DNA from: Eisenbergiella porci
GTDB taxonomy: Bacteria > Bacillota > Clostridia > Lachnospirales > Lachnospiraceae
DNA length: 64,000 nucleotides
Assembly (NCBI RefSeq): GCF_009696275.1
Contig: NZ_VUMI01000009.1
Coordinates: 62,001-126,000 of the forward strand
Reading direction: 5' to 3'
Made by a program: the position numbers and the translations under genes. Shown here in pieces: positions 34,629 to 43,668 of this stretch. Positions within the stretch are counted from its first letter, which is position 1. Each line of letters opens with the position of its first letter. The notes below the pieces were generated by a model, which saw nothing but the letters and a program-made list of their open reading frames with translations, was not told the DNA's origin and did not search any database.

Positions 34629-36038
34629 ATGAAGAAAATTAAAATTGGGTTTTTGCCTACGAGGAGGAGTATTTTCAGTACGCCGGATGCGGTGAAGTAT
34701 GCAAATCTTACGAGGGAGAGGCTGCGGGAGCTGGGGGTGGAGTTTGTGGATATTGTGGATGTGAATGAGGAGGGGCTTTTTTATGATGAGGGGGATCGGG
34801 AGAGGATTCAGGAAAAGTTCAGGGCGGAAGGTGTAAAGGGGATTTTTATTCCGCATTGTAATTTTGGTACGGAGTATGTGTGTGCCAGGCTGGCTAAGGA
34901 GATGGGGCTGCCGGTGCTTTTGTGGGGGCCGCGGGATGAGAGGCCTGATGAGAATGGGGTGCGGCTTCGGGACAGTCAGTGCGGGTTGTTTGCTACGGGG
35001 AAGGTGTTGAGGCGGTTTCAGGTGCCGTTTACATATATGACGAATTGCAGGCTGGGGGATCCGGAGTTTGAGAGGGGGATGAGGAATTTCCTGGCGGTTT
35101 GTAATGTGGTGGATGTGTTCCGGCATACGAGGATTCTGCAGATTGCTCCCAGGCCGTTTGATTTCTGGTCCACGATGTGTAATGAGGGGGAGCTGTTGGA
35201 GCGGTTTAATATTCAGCTGTCACCGATTCCCATGCCTGAGCTGATGGCGGAGATGGAGAGGGTGAAGGAAGAGGGATGCGAGGCCGCGAAGGTGGTGGAG
35301 TATTGTAATAGTAATATGTGTGTGAAGATTAAGCCGGAGGAGCTTGCAAATGTGGCGGCGCTGAAGGTTGCCATGAAGAATCTGGCCGGGAAGTATGGGT
35401 GTAATGCCATTGCAATTCAGTGCTGGAATGCCCTGCAGGGGGAGATTGGGATTATGCCCTGTGCTGCAAATTCTCTTTTGAATGAGGAGGGGATTCCGGT
35501 GGTGTGTGAGACGGATATTCATGGGGCGATTACCGCTGTTTTGGTGGAGGCTGCGGGAATGGATGAGAACAGGAGCTTTTTCGCGGACTGGACGGTGAGG
35601 CATCCGGATAATGAGAACGGAGAGCTGTTGCAGCATTGCGGGCCCTGGCCGATTTCCGTGGCGCAGGAGAAGCCGGTTATCGGTTATCCTCTGGCCTTTG
35701 AGCATCCGGGCGCGGTGGAGGCGCAGGCAAAGCTGGGTGAGATGACGCTGGCGCGTTTTGACGGGGATAACGGGGAATATTCCATGCTTCTTGGAAATGC
35801 AAAGGGCGTGGAGGGGCCGTATACCAAGGGAACCTATGTGTGGGTGGAGGTTAAGAACCTGAAGCGTCTGGAGGCTAAGCTTGTGGAGGGGCCTTATATT
35901 CATCATTGTGTGGGTATCCATGCAGATGTGGTGCCGGTGCTGTATGAGGCGTGCAAGTATATGGGTGTGAAGGCGGATCTTTATGATGACAATCCGGAGG
36001 AAGTAAAGGAAGCGTTTTGTCAGGCAGGAGTTTTATGA
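34629..36038 (+). CDS. L-fucose/L-arabinose isomerase-like sugar isomerase
   Basis: A 469-residue protein of the fucose/arabinose isomerase fold. The N-terminal Rossmann-type domain (KIGFLPTRRSIFS, VKGIFIPHCNFGTEY) is followed by a catalytic part with CWNALQGEIGIMPC, VVCETDIHGAI and HHCVGIH, which carry the conserved acidic and His metal ligands. It would interconvert an aldose and a ketose with Mn2+. ATG 34629 is chosen with GGGAGAG just before; the frame is open to 34572. It is the first gene of a unit with two transketolase halves and a kinase, so its product sugar is probably phosphorylated and split by transketolase. Confidence 0.8.
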   Translation: MKKIKIGFLPTRRSIFSTPDAVKYANLTRERLRELGVEFVDIVDVNEEGLFYDEGDRERIQEKFRAEGVKGIFIPHCNFGTEYVCARLAKEMGLPVLLWGPRDERPDENGVRLRDSQCGLFATGKVLRRFQVPFTYMTNCRLGDPEFERGMRNFLAVCNVVDVFRHTRILQIAPRPFDFWSTMCNEGELLERFNIQLSPIPMPELMAEMERVKEEGCEAAKVVEYCNSNMCVKIKPEELANVAALKVAMKNLAGKYGCNAIAIQCWNALQGEIGIMPCAANSLLNEEGIPVVCETDIHGAITAVLVEAAGMDENRSFFADWTVRHPDNENGELLQHCGPWPISVAQEKPVIGYPLAFEHPGAVEAQAKLGEMTLARFDGDNGEYSMLLGNAKGVEGPYTKGTYVWVEVKNLKRLEAKLVEGPYIHHCVGIHADVVPVLYEACKYMGVKADLYDDNPEEVKEAFCQAGVL

Positions 36039-36059
36039 AAGGTTAAGAGGAGAATGGGC

Positions 36060-36899
36060 ATGGATGAGATGAAAAAACTGGCGGCACTGGCCTATGAGCT
36101 GCGTGAGGATGTGGTGAATATGGTGGTGGAGGGAAAGGGCGGACATATCGGCGGGGATATGAGCGTCATGGATATTCTGGTGTCGCTTTATTTTAAGGAA
36201 ATGAATATCAGTCCTGAGAATCAGGAGTCTGCTGACAGGGATCGTTTTATTATGAGCAAGGGGCATTCGGTGGAGGCTTATTATGCGGTGCTGGCCAGGA
36301 AGGGTTTTTTTCCAAAAGATGAGGTGATGCGGAAGTTTTCCAGATTTGGCTCGCCTTATATCGGGCATCCGAACAATAAGCTTCCGGGGATTGAGATGAA
36401 TTCCGGTTCACTGGGGCATGGGCTTCCGGTGTCGGTGGGGATGGCCCTGGCCGGGAAAATGGATCACAGGGATTACCGGGTATATACCGTTATGGGAGAC
36501 GGCGAGCTGGCGGAAGGGTCTGTATGGGAAGGCGCTATGGCGGCTTCTCAGTATAAGCTGGATAACCTGTGCGCGGTGGTGGACCGCAACCGTCTGCAGA
36601 TTTCGGGAAGCACGGAGGATGTGATGGGGCAGGACAGCCAGGAGGAGCGTTGGGCGTCCTTTGGCTGGAACGTGCTCAGCGTGGACGGCAACTGTATGGA
36701 GGAGCTGTGCGGCGCATGGGCGGCGGCAAGAGCCTGTAAGGGGCGGCCTACGGTGGTGATTGCCAATACGGTGAAGGGCTGTGGTTCCGCAGTGATGGAA
36801 AATAAGGCGCCCTGGCATCATAAGGTGCCAGGGGAAGAGGAATATGCACAGATTATGAAGGATTTGAAGGAGAGAAGGGAGGCCCTTTGTCATGAATAA
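36060..36899 (+). CDS. Transketolase, N-terminal subunit
   Basis: A 279-residue thiamine-diphosphate-binding half. The motif GDGELAEGSVWEGAMAA (GDG...) and SKGHSVEAYYAVLA, SLGHGLPVSVGMAL are classical; NTVKGCG precedes the end. Together with the next gene it forms one transketolase moving two-carbon ketol units. ATG 36060 is preferred because GAGGAG is seven bases upstream (36047-36052); ATG 36054 would leave one base. It lies 21 bases after the isomerase gene and overlaps the next gene by eight bases. Confidence 0.93.
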   Translation: MDEMKKLAALAYELREDVVNMVVEGKGGHIGGDMSVMDILVSLYFKEMNISPENQESADRDRFIMSKGHSVEAYYAVLARKGFFPKDEVMRKFSRFGSPYIGHPNNKLPGIEMNSGSLGHGLPVSVGMALAGKMDHRDYRVYTVMGDGELAEGSVWEGAMAASQYKLDNLCAVVDRNRLQISGSTEDVMGQDSQEERWASFGWNVLSVDGNCMEELCGAWAAARACKGRPTVVIANTVKGCGSAVMENKAPWHHKVPGEEEYAQIMKDLKERREALCHE

Positions 36900-37830
36900 A
36901 ATACCGAACAGACAGGCTATCTGTGAAGTGCTTATGGAAAAGGCGGAAACGGATAAGGATATTGTGGTGCTTTGCAGCGATTCCCGGGGAAGCGCTTCGC
37001 TGGCGCCTTTTGCCGCCAAATATCCGGAGCAGTTCGTGGAGGTGGGTATTGCGGAGCAGGATTTGGTGAGCATTTCCGCAGGGCTTGCCAAATGCGGGAA
37101 AAAACCGTTTGCGGCTTCTCCTGCCTGCTTCCTTTCCACAAGAAGCTATGAACAGGCAAAAATAGACTGCGCTTATTCGGATACCAATGTGACTCTGGTG
37201 GGAATCAGCGGCGGCGTCAGCTATGGGGCGTTGGGAATGAGCCATCATTCCGCGCAGGATATTGCAGCCATGTCCGCAATCCCAAACATGCGGGTTTATC
37301 TGCCAAGCGATCGGTTCCAGACGGCAAAGCTCATTGAGGCGCTGCTTCAGGATACCAGGCCTGCCTATCTGCGTGTGGGGAGAAATGCGGTGGAGGATAT
37401 TTACAGCGAAAATAATATTCCGTTTGTGATGGATAAGGCTACGGTGCTGGCTGAAGGGACGGATGTGCTTCTTGTGGCCTGCGGGGAGATGGTGCGTCCG
37501 GCCCTGGATGCCGTTGCGCTGTTGAAGGAGCAGGGGATCAGCGCTGGGCTTCTGGATATGTATTGTGTGAAGCCGTTGGATAAGGAAGCGATAGTGGACG
37601 CGGCGGGGAAGGTGAAGGCTGTGATCAGCGTGGAGGAGCATGCGCCCTTCGGCGGCCTTGGTTCCATGGTGAGCCAGGTGGTGGGCAGTGCCTGTCCCCG
37701 CCGTGTGATCAATATGGCGCTGCCGGATGCACCGGTGATTTCGGGAACCTCTCGGGAAGTGTTTGACTATTATGGGCTGAATGCGGAAGGCATTGCGGCA
37801 AAGGCGGCGGAGATTTTAAAGGAACTGTAA
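36892..37830 (+). CDS. Transketolase, C-terminal subunit
   Basis: A 312-residue half with the pyrimidine-binding domain (VVLCSDSRGSASL, VEVGIAEQDLVSISAGLA with the cofactor-activating Glu) and the C-terminal domain (GLLDMYCVKPLD, SVEEHAPFGGLGSM). The start overlaps the N-terminal subunit by eight bases, typical of coupled expression of a two-part enzyme. Split transketolases in Clostridia serve either the pentose phosphate pathway or special sugar routes; the isomerase and kinase neighbours argue for the latter. Confidence 0.93.
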   Translation: MNKIPNRQAICEVLMEKAETDKDIVVLCSDSRGSASLAPFAAKYPEQFVEVGIAEQDLVSISAGLAKCGKKPFAASPACFLSTRSYEQAKIDCAYSDTNVTLVGISGGVSYGALGMSHHSAQDIAAMSAIPNMRVYLPSDRFQTAKLIEALLQDTRPAYLRVGRNAVEDIYSENNIPFVMDKATVLAEGTDVLLVACGEMVRPALDAVALLKEQGISAGLLDMYCVKPLDKEAIVDAAGKVKAVISVEEHAPFGGLGSMVSQVVGSACPRRVINMALPDAPVISGTSREVFDYYGLNAEGIAAKAAEILKEL

Positions 37831-37909
37831 TAGACTAAGCGGTTCTTTCACAGTTACCAGGCAGCTATGAAAATTTGGGAGTTTCAAAAAAATTTAAGGG
37901 GATAAAAAG

Positions 37910-39397
37910 GTGGAACAAAAATTTATCATAAGCATAGACCAGAGCACCCAGGGAACGAAGGCGCTGTTGTTTGACGGCTGCGGGAAACTGCTGGCAAGGG
38001 AGGATCTGGCCCATCGTCAGCTGGTGAATGCACAGGGGTGGGTGTCCCATGACCTGCGTGAAATCGCGGATAATACGGTCCGTGCGGTGGGGCTCCTTAT
38101 GGAAAAAAACGGGGTTTCGCCGGCGCAGATCGTTGCTGTAGGCATCAGTAACCAGAGAGAAACAACGGCCATGTGGGATCGCGGGAGCGGGGAGCCGCTG
38201 GCCGATGCCGTCGTCTGGCAGTGTGGCCGGGCGGGGAGTATTGTCCGGGATATTGCAAAGCGGGGATTTGATAGTATAATAAAAGAAAAAACGGGGATAC
38301 CCTTGTCCGCTTATTTCCCGGCAGCCAAAATGGCGTGGCTGCTGGGGCAGGAGGAAGGGCTTACAGAGCGGGCCGGGCGGGGAGAAATCTGTCTGGGCAC
38401 CATTGACAGCTGGCTGATCTGGCAGCTGACGCAGGAGCATGCGTTTAAGACGGATTATTCCAATGCCTCAAGAACCCAGCTGATGAATCTGAAAACCCTT
38501 GCATGGGATGAGGAGCTTGCCGGAATTTTCGGGATTCCTATGGAGTGCCTGGCGCAGATCTGCGATTCGGATGCGGTTTATGGCCATACCACCATGAACG
38601 GGCTGTTTGAAAAGCCTGTTCCCATCTGCGGGGTGCTGGGAGATTCCCATGCCGCGCTGTTCGGGCAGGGCTGCCTGCAGCCCGGTATGAGCAAGGCCAC
38701 CTACGGAACCGGTTCCTCTCTGATGATGAATATCGGCGGGCAGCCCATTCCCAGCAGTCACGGCGTGGTGACCTCTCTGGCCTGGAAGCATAAGGGGAGA
38801 GTGGATTATGTGCTGGAGGGGAACCTGAATTATACCGGCGCGGTGATTACCTGGCTGAAGAAGGATGTGGGGCTCATCGGCTCCGCAGGGGAGACGGAGT
38901 CTCTCGCCACAGCCGCCAATCCTGCGGATCGGACCTATCTGGTTCCTGCTTTTACCGGTTTGGGGGCGCCCTATTGGGACGAGTCAGCCGCCGCTTCCTT
39001 AAGCGGTATGACGAGAGTTACGGGCAAAGCGGAAATTGTCCGCGCCGCGCTTGACTGCATTGCCTATCAGATAACGGATCTGGTTCTGGCCATGGAGCAG
39101 GATACGGGAATTCCCATGAAGGAGCTGCGGGTGGACGGAGGGCCTGCCAGAAACCGTTATCTGATGCAGTTCCAGAGCGATATTTCCGGGAAAACACTGA
39201 AAATCCCTCAGGCGGAGGAGCTTTCCGGCATCGGGGCCGCCTATATGGCGGGCATTTCCGCGGGGGTGTATTCGGAGGAGGAATTATTTTCCGGTTGGGA
39301 GGGGAGCATTTTTACTCCTTCCATGGACGTAAATGTGCGCAGGGAGAAATTGGACGGCTGGAAAAAAGCGGTGGCCGGCGTGTTGGATCATACATAA
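37910..39397 (+). CDS. FGGY-family carbohydrate kinase
   Basis: A 495-residue sugar or polyol kinase of the glycerol-kinase fold. SIDQSTQGTKALLFD binds phosphate, SNQRETTAMWD and LGDSHAALFGQG mark the substrate side, and GTGSSLMMN with LRVDGGPARNRYLMQFQSD give the FGGY signature. The overall pattern resembles glycerol kinase, but the setting beside an isomerase and a transketolase suggests a ketose substrate. It starts GTG 37910 with AAGGGG eight bases upstream, 79 bases after the transketolase gene. Confidence 0.9.
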   Translation: MEQKFIISIDQSTQGTKALLFDGCGKLLAREDLAHRQLVNAQGWVSHDLREIADNTVRAVGLLMEKNGVSPAQIVAVGISNQRETTAMWDRGSGEPLADAVVWQCGRAGSIVRDIAKRGFDSIIKEKTGIPLSAYFPAAKMAWLLGQEEGLTERAGRGEICLGTIDSWLIWQLTQEHAFKTDYSNASRTQLMNLKTLAWDEELAGIFGIPMECLAQICDSDAVYGHTTMNGLFEKPVPICGVLGDSHAALFGQGCLQPGMSKATYGTGSSLMMNIGGQPIPSSHGVVTSLAWKHKGRVDYVLEGNLNYTGAVITWLKKDVGLIGSAGETESLATAANPADRTYLVPAFTGLGAPYWDESAAASLSGMTRVTGKAEIVRAALDCIAYQITDLVLAMEQDTGIPMKELRVDGGPARNRYLMQFQSDISGKTLKIPQAEELSGIGAAYMAGISAGVYSEEELFSGWEGSIFTPSMDVNVRREKLDGWKKAVAGVLDHT

Positions 39398-39416
39398 AAA
39401 GCAGAAAGAGGAGCAG

Positions 39417-39539
39417 AATTCCTCTGCTCGTCAGAGGATAAATTTCTAAAGAAATTGCATTTTGTTCCGCAAAACCAGGAGGAAAATCCTCTGCTCGCGC
39501 AGGGCTCGCATTTTGCTCCGCAAAACAAGGAGGATTAAA
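39417..39539 (+). promoter_or_regulatory. Two tandem copies (A, B) of SD-masking repeat
   Basis: Copy A: TTCCTC (39419-39424), hairpin TTTTGTTCCGCAAAA (39460-39474), AGGAGGAA. Copy B: AATCCTC (39485-39491), hairpin TTTTGCTCCGCAAAA (39510-39524), AAGGAGGATT (39527-39536). In each copy the first box can pair with the ribosome site of the same copy, and the two differ in a compensatory way. Copy B lies six bases before ATG 39540, so it would control the GH gene. Confidence 0.6.
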
Positions 39540-41078
39540 ATGAGTAAGTTGTTATTTCAGGAACAGGTAGAAAGATGGGGGATGCTGGAGGTAAGCTGCC
39601 AGGGGCCTGCGGAGGGAAATCCTTTTGTCGATCACCATATTCAGGGCGTCTTTACCGGAGAAAAGGAAACGGTAAAGACGGACGGTTTTTATGATGGGGA
39701 CGGTGTTTATAAGGTACGCTTTATGCCCTCCTTTGAGGGGAGCTACTGCTTTGCCATAAGCGCGGATTTCCTGGAAAAAGAGGAGACAGGAAGCTTTGTG
39801 AGCCTTCCTGCGGGGGAAGGAAACCATGGCCCGGTGCGTGTGGCTGATACCTACCATTTTGCATATGAGGACGGAACAAGGTACTATTCCATCGGAACCA
39901 CCTGTTATGTATGGGATCTGCAGTCAGATGAAAGAATTGCACAGACGCTGGAAACACTAAAGGCAAGTGCATTCAACAAAATCCGCTTCTGTATTTTTCC
40001 CAAGCATTATGACTATAACCTGGGAGAGCCGAGATCTTATCCCTATGAGGGGACGCCCATGGATTCCAGCGTGCTGACCAAGGAGAATTTCTGGGGCTAT
40101 ACAGGAAAAACGGAAGGAAATGACTGGGATTTCTACCGGTTTAACCCGGTTCATTTCAAGCATATCGAAAAATGCATCCTTGCCCTGCAGGAGTTGGGGA
40201 TAGAGGCGGATTTGATCGTGATGCATCCTTATGATCGCTGGGGCTTTTCCCAGATGACGAAGGAACAGGATGATTTTTACTGGAATTATGTGATTGCCAG
40301 ATTTTCCGCATACCGCAATGTATGGTGGTCGTTGGCAAATGAATATGATTTAATGAAAAATAAGACCACGGAGGACTGGGAGCGTTACGGCGCGATTCTG
40401 TGTGAAAAGGATGCGTACCGCCATCTGCGTTCCATCCATAACTGCATGGGGGTGTATGATCACAGCAGGCCCTGGATCACTCATTGCAGCATTCAGAGGC
40501 AGGATATTTACAAAACCTCTGAGCTGGTGGATGAGTGGCGTGAAAAATACCGTAAGCCTATCGTTATGGATGAAATCGCCTATGAAGGCAATATCCAGCA
40601 CGGCTGGGGCAATATCAGCGGCGAGGAAATGCTGCGCCGTTTCTGGGAAGCGGCCTGCAGGGGCGGGTATCCCGGCCATGGGGAAACCTATATGAACCCG
40701 GATGATATTCTCTGGTGGTCCCATGGCGGAACACTGCATGGGGAGAGCTGGAAGCGTTTTGAACTGCTTCATGATATTATGTGCGAAACGCCCGGAAACG
40801 GCCTGATGCCGCTTACCAGAGGTTTTGATGAAATCTGTGCCGTACCGCAGGAGGCAGAGGGGGAAGAGAAACCGGTGAAAGACTATTATCTGATGTATTA
40901 CAGCTTCATGCGTCCCTCCTTCCGGGATTATTATTTTGATGATGAGACGAAGTTCCGGGTGAAGGTGATTGATACCTGGGAAATGACGGTTGAAGACAGA
41001 GGGGTATTTAGCGGAAAATTCCGGGTGGAGCTGCCGGGGGAGGCTTATATGGCGGTTCAGATTAAGAAAGAAGCATAA
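39540..41078 (+). CDS. Cytosolic GH-A clan hydrolase (DUF5060/DUF4038-like)
   Basis: A 512-residue enzyme with no signal peptide. An N-terminal beta-sandwich (about 1-95) resembles DUF5060. The central barrel resembles DUF4038 and has the two carboxylates expected of a GH-A clan retaining glycosidase: Glu268 in SLANEYDLM and Glu345 in VMDEIAYEG. The C-terminus is a beta domain like DUF5605. Related DUF4038 enzymes include GH140 apiosidases, but substrate assignment from sequence alone is uncertain. ATG 39540 is six bases after AAGGAGG. It lies at the end of the isomerase/transketolase/kinase unit and probably frees the sugar they use. Confidence 0.78.
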   Translation: MSKLLFQEQVERWGMLEVSCQGPAEGNPFVDHHIQGVFTGEKETVKTDGFYDGDGVYKVRFMPSFEGSYCFAISADFLEKEETGSFVSLPAGEGNHGPVRVADTYHFAYEDGTRYYSIGTTCYVWDLQSDERIAQTLETLKASAFNKIRFCIFPKHYDYNLGEPRSYPYEGTPMDSSVLTKENFWGYTGKTEGNDWDFYRFNPVHFKHIEKCILALQELGIEADLIVMHPYDRWGFSQMTKEQDDFYWNYVIARFSAYRNVWWSLANEYDLMKNKTTEDWERYGAILCEKDAYRHLRSIHNCMGVYDHSRPWITHCSIQRQDIYKTSELVDEWREKYRKPIVMDEIAYEGNIQHGWGNISGEEMLRRFWEAACRGGYPGHGETYMNPDDILWWSHGGTLHGESWKRFELLHDIMCETPGNGLMPLTRGFDEICAVPQEAEGEEKPVKDYYLMYYSFMRPSFRDYYFDDETKFRVKVIDTWEMTVEDRGVFSGKFRVELPGEAYMAVQIKKEA

Positions 41079-41145
41079 AACAGGAGCATAAAACAGCAGC
41101 GGTCCGGGCGGCCGGGACGCTGAAAGATGGCAGAAGGAAGGCTTT

Positions 41146-41994
41146 ATGCGCAATGACGATTACTACATGGAATTAAACGAATCCATCGTACTGATGGACA
41201 AACGCACGGAAGGCCCGGGAGATGCCAGGTTCCATTTCCACGAGGATTATGAAATCTTCCTCTTCCTGGAGGGCGATGTGGATCTGTACATAGAGCAGTC
41301 TGTCCATCATATGCAAAGAGGCCATCTCGCGGTCTTTAACGACCGCGAGATCCACCGCGCCTGCCATTACGGCAAAATCCCCTTTCACAGGATTGCCATA
41401 CATTTTCATCCCCGGCTGGTGCATGGAATGTGCACTCCGGCCACGAATCTTCTGGGCTGCTTCCAGAACCACCGGCCAGGAAAAGACAACGTCATTCTGC
41501 TTTCAGAGGAACAGACGGAGACGCTGCTTTGCATGAATGAAAAGCTCCGTCAGGCCAGCCAGTCGGAAAAATACGGCTCTGATGTGCTCATGACCGCCTG
41601 CCTGGCCGAGCTGCTGGTATACGTCAATTCCCTTTACCGGGATTTTAAGCAGGAACAGCCAGCGGCGGCGGATAAAACAATCGGTGAGGTCATGGATTAT
41701 ATCGATGCCAATCTTTCGCCGGAGCTGTCACTGCAAAGCATTGCGGCCTGTTTTTCCATCGACAGATATTATCTGAGCCATCTGTTCCGGCAGCAGACGG
41801 GCAGCACCTTATATCAGTACATTCTGATTAAAAAGATTGCGGCGGCAAAGCAGCACCTTCTGGACGGAAAAACGGTGACGGAGACCTGTTATCTGTCAGG
41901 CTTTAATGACTACAATAATTTTATCAGGACCTTTAAGAAAATGACCGGGGTTTCTCCGGGACATTATTATAAAAAGAGCTTTCTTGGAAAATAA
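41146..41994 (+). CDS. AraC-family transcriptional regulator
   Basis: A 282-residue regulator. The N-terminal cupin (FHFHEDYEIFLFLEGDVDLY) binds a small ligand; the C-terminal domain shows LSLQSIAACFSIDRYYLSHL, FRQQTGSTLYQY and YLSGFNDYNNFIRTFKKMTG, the paired helix-turn-helix. AGAAGGAAGG precedes the ATG. It follows the GH gene by 67 bases and likely activates the locus in answer to the sugar released. A second control layer beside the LacI repressor is plausible. Confidence 0.9.
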   Translation: MRNDDYYMELNESIVLMDKRTEGPGDARFHFHEDYEIFLFLEGDVDLYIEQSVHHMQRGHLAVFNDREIHRACHYGKIPFHRIAIHFHPRLVHGMCTPATNLLGCFQNHRPGKDNVILLSEEQTETLLCMNEKLRQASQSEKYGSDVLMTACLAELLVYVNSLYRDFKQEQPAAADKTIGEVMDYIDANLSPELSLQSIAACFSIDRYYLSHLFRQQTGSTLYQYILIKKIAAAKQHLLDGKTVTETCYLSGFNDYNNFIRTFKKMTGVSPGHYYKKSFLGK

Positions 41995-42429
41995 ACGGTA
42001 ACGATCCAGCCGCCTTCGGCGAGGGGCACTGCCACCACGTTTTCTCACGGTTTGCGCAGTGAATGCGCAAACCTGCTGGAACTATTATAGGTGATGACCA
42101 ATATCTAATATAATCTCTTTCATATCTCTTGTAAATAAGCGGTTCTCATTTTTCCTTTATGTGTATTGGACTTGTATTTAATAACACAATAAACGCATGT
42201 TTTAAGACAAAACACGCAAAGAATTCACCTGCGGCATATGCTACGATACGTTTAGGAAAACAGAAAATCAGTAATAAGAGGCCCATCGCACAGCGATTTA
42301 ATTGGCCGAATGGGGTAACGGTTCAGCCTTGTACAGAGAACGCAGCGCCGTAGGGAAAATGCCGACAGCCCGTGCCGCAAAACCGGCCGGAATGAAACAT
42401 CCGTGCAGAACGGAAGGAGGAAGTATGCA
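41995..42429. other. Intergenic region with extragenic repeat motifs
   Basis: No supported gene. The repeat motif occurs twice, GTAACGATCCAG at 41998-42009 and GTAACGGTTCAG at 42315-42326. Between them lies a perfect stem GGTTTGCGCA/TGCGCAAACC (about 42050-42074). TATAAT near 42108 may be a -10 for the oxidoreductase genes. AGGAGG at 42415-42420 serves the next gene. Confidence 0.45.
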
Positions 42430-43602
42430 ATGATACAGGCAGCAGTGATAGGGACGGGAAATATTTCAGGAAGTCATATTGAGGGACTGCTCACATTTCC
42501 GGAAAGGTGCCGCATCGCGGCGCTGGTTGATATCTATCCGGAAAAGGCGGAGGCCGCCAGGAAAAAATATCATTTGGAAGGGGCACAGGTTTTTGACAGC
42601 CATGAGAAGCTGCTGGAATCCGGATTGAAAATAGATCTTGTACATATCTGTACGCCGCCCTCCAGCCATGCGGAAATCGCAGTACATTGCATGGATGCAG
42701 GCTGTAATGTACTGGTGGAAAAGCCTATGGCGCCCAGCTTAAAGGAATGCGACGCCATGCTGGAAGCGGAAAAAAGGAACGGAGTAACCATGGGAGTGGT
42801 GGCCCAGAACCGTTTCAGGAACAGCATTTACAAGCTGAAAAAGACGGCGGACAGCGGGCTGGCCGGTAAGATACGGTGCGCCCATGTAAATTCCCTGTGG
42901 TGGAGAGGGCATTGCTACTATGATCTGTGGTGGCGGGGAACCTGGGAAAAAGAGGGTGGCGGCCCGACACTGAACCATGCAGTGCACCATATCGATATGA
43001 TCAACTGGATTCAGGGAGGCCTTCCCACGGAAGTGACCTCGGTGCTTGCCAATGTAATGCATGATAATTCAGAGGTGGAGGATCTTTCCTTTGCAGCCCT
43101 CCGTTACGCGGATGGCTCTGTGGCGGAAGTCACAAGCTCCGTGGTTCACCACGGCGAGGAGCAGGGGATTGTGCTGCAGTGTGAGAAGGCGAAGCTGGCG
43201 GCGCCCTGGTCCTGTGTGGCGGAGGTCACGCAGGCCAATGGTTTTCCGGTGCCGGGGCATAACCAGGAGCTGATGCAGAAGCTGAAGGATACCTATGCCG
43301 CCCTGCCGGATCTGCTCTATGAAGGGCATACCGGAGAAATCGAAAATGTCCTTACTGCTCTGGAAACACACACTCGCCCTTTCATTACCGGAGAAGACGG
43401 CAGGAAAACGGTGGAACTGATCACGGCAATCTATAAAGCCGGATTCCAGAAACGCACGGTAACTCTGCCGATTGCACCGGAGGACGAATATTATACGATG
43501 GAAGGGCTCCTGAAAAATGCGGTCCATTTCTATGAAAAGTCCGCCAGTGTGGAAAATTTTGCACCGGAAGAGATCTCGGTGGGAAATTATGATCAGAAAT
43601 AG
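42430..43602 (+). CDS. Gfo/Idh/MocA-family oxidoreductase
   Basis: A 390-residue NAD(P)-dependent sugar or cyclitol dehydrogenase. The N-terminal Rossmann fold opens AAVIGTGNISGSHIEGLL; the catalytic motif is VLVEKPMAPSL with Lys, and GGPTLNHAVHHIDMINW holds the conserved His pair. Substrate is unknown. ATG 42430 is nine bases after AGGAGG. The next gene is another family member 66 bases on, so they probably work on the same sugar. Confidence 0.9.
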   Translation: MIQAAVIGTGNISGSHIEGLLTFPERCRIAALVDIYPEKAEAARKKYHLEGAQVFDSHEKLLESGLKIDLVHICTPPSSHAEIAVHCMDAGCNVLVEKPMAPSLKECDAMLEAEKRNGVTMGVVAQNRFRNSIYKLKKTADSGLAGKIRCAHVNSLWWRGHCYYDLWWRGTWEKEGGGPTLNHAVHHIDMINWIQGGLPTEVTSVLANVMHDNSEVEDLSFAALRYADGSVAEVTSSVVHHGEEQGIVLQCEKAKLAAPWSCVAEVTQANGFPVPGHNQELMQKLKDTYAALPDLLYEGHTGEIENVLTALETHTRPFITGEDGRKTVELITAIYKAGFQKRTVTLPIAPEDEYYTMEGLLKNAVHFYEKSASVENFAPEEISVGNYDQK

Positions 43603-43668
43603 GGAAAAGAGACTTAAAACCGTTATTTAAAAAATAAAATATGCTGCAGCGAGCAAAGGGGAGCAAAG

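Noticed and set aside
42159-42353. 64-codon ORF between the AraC and oxidoreductase genes
   Set aside because: No ribosome site, no family, and it runs through extragenic repeat motifs.
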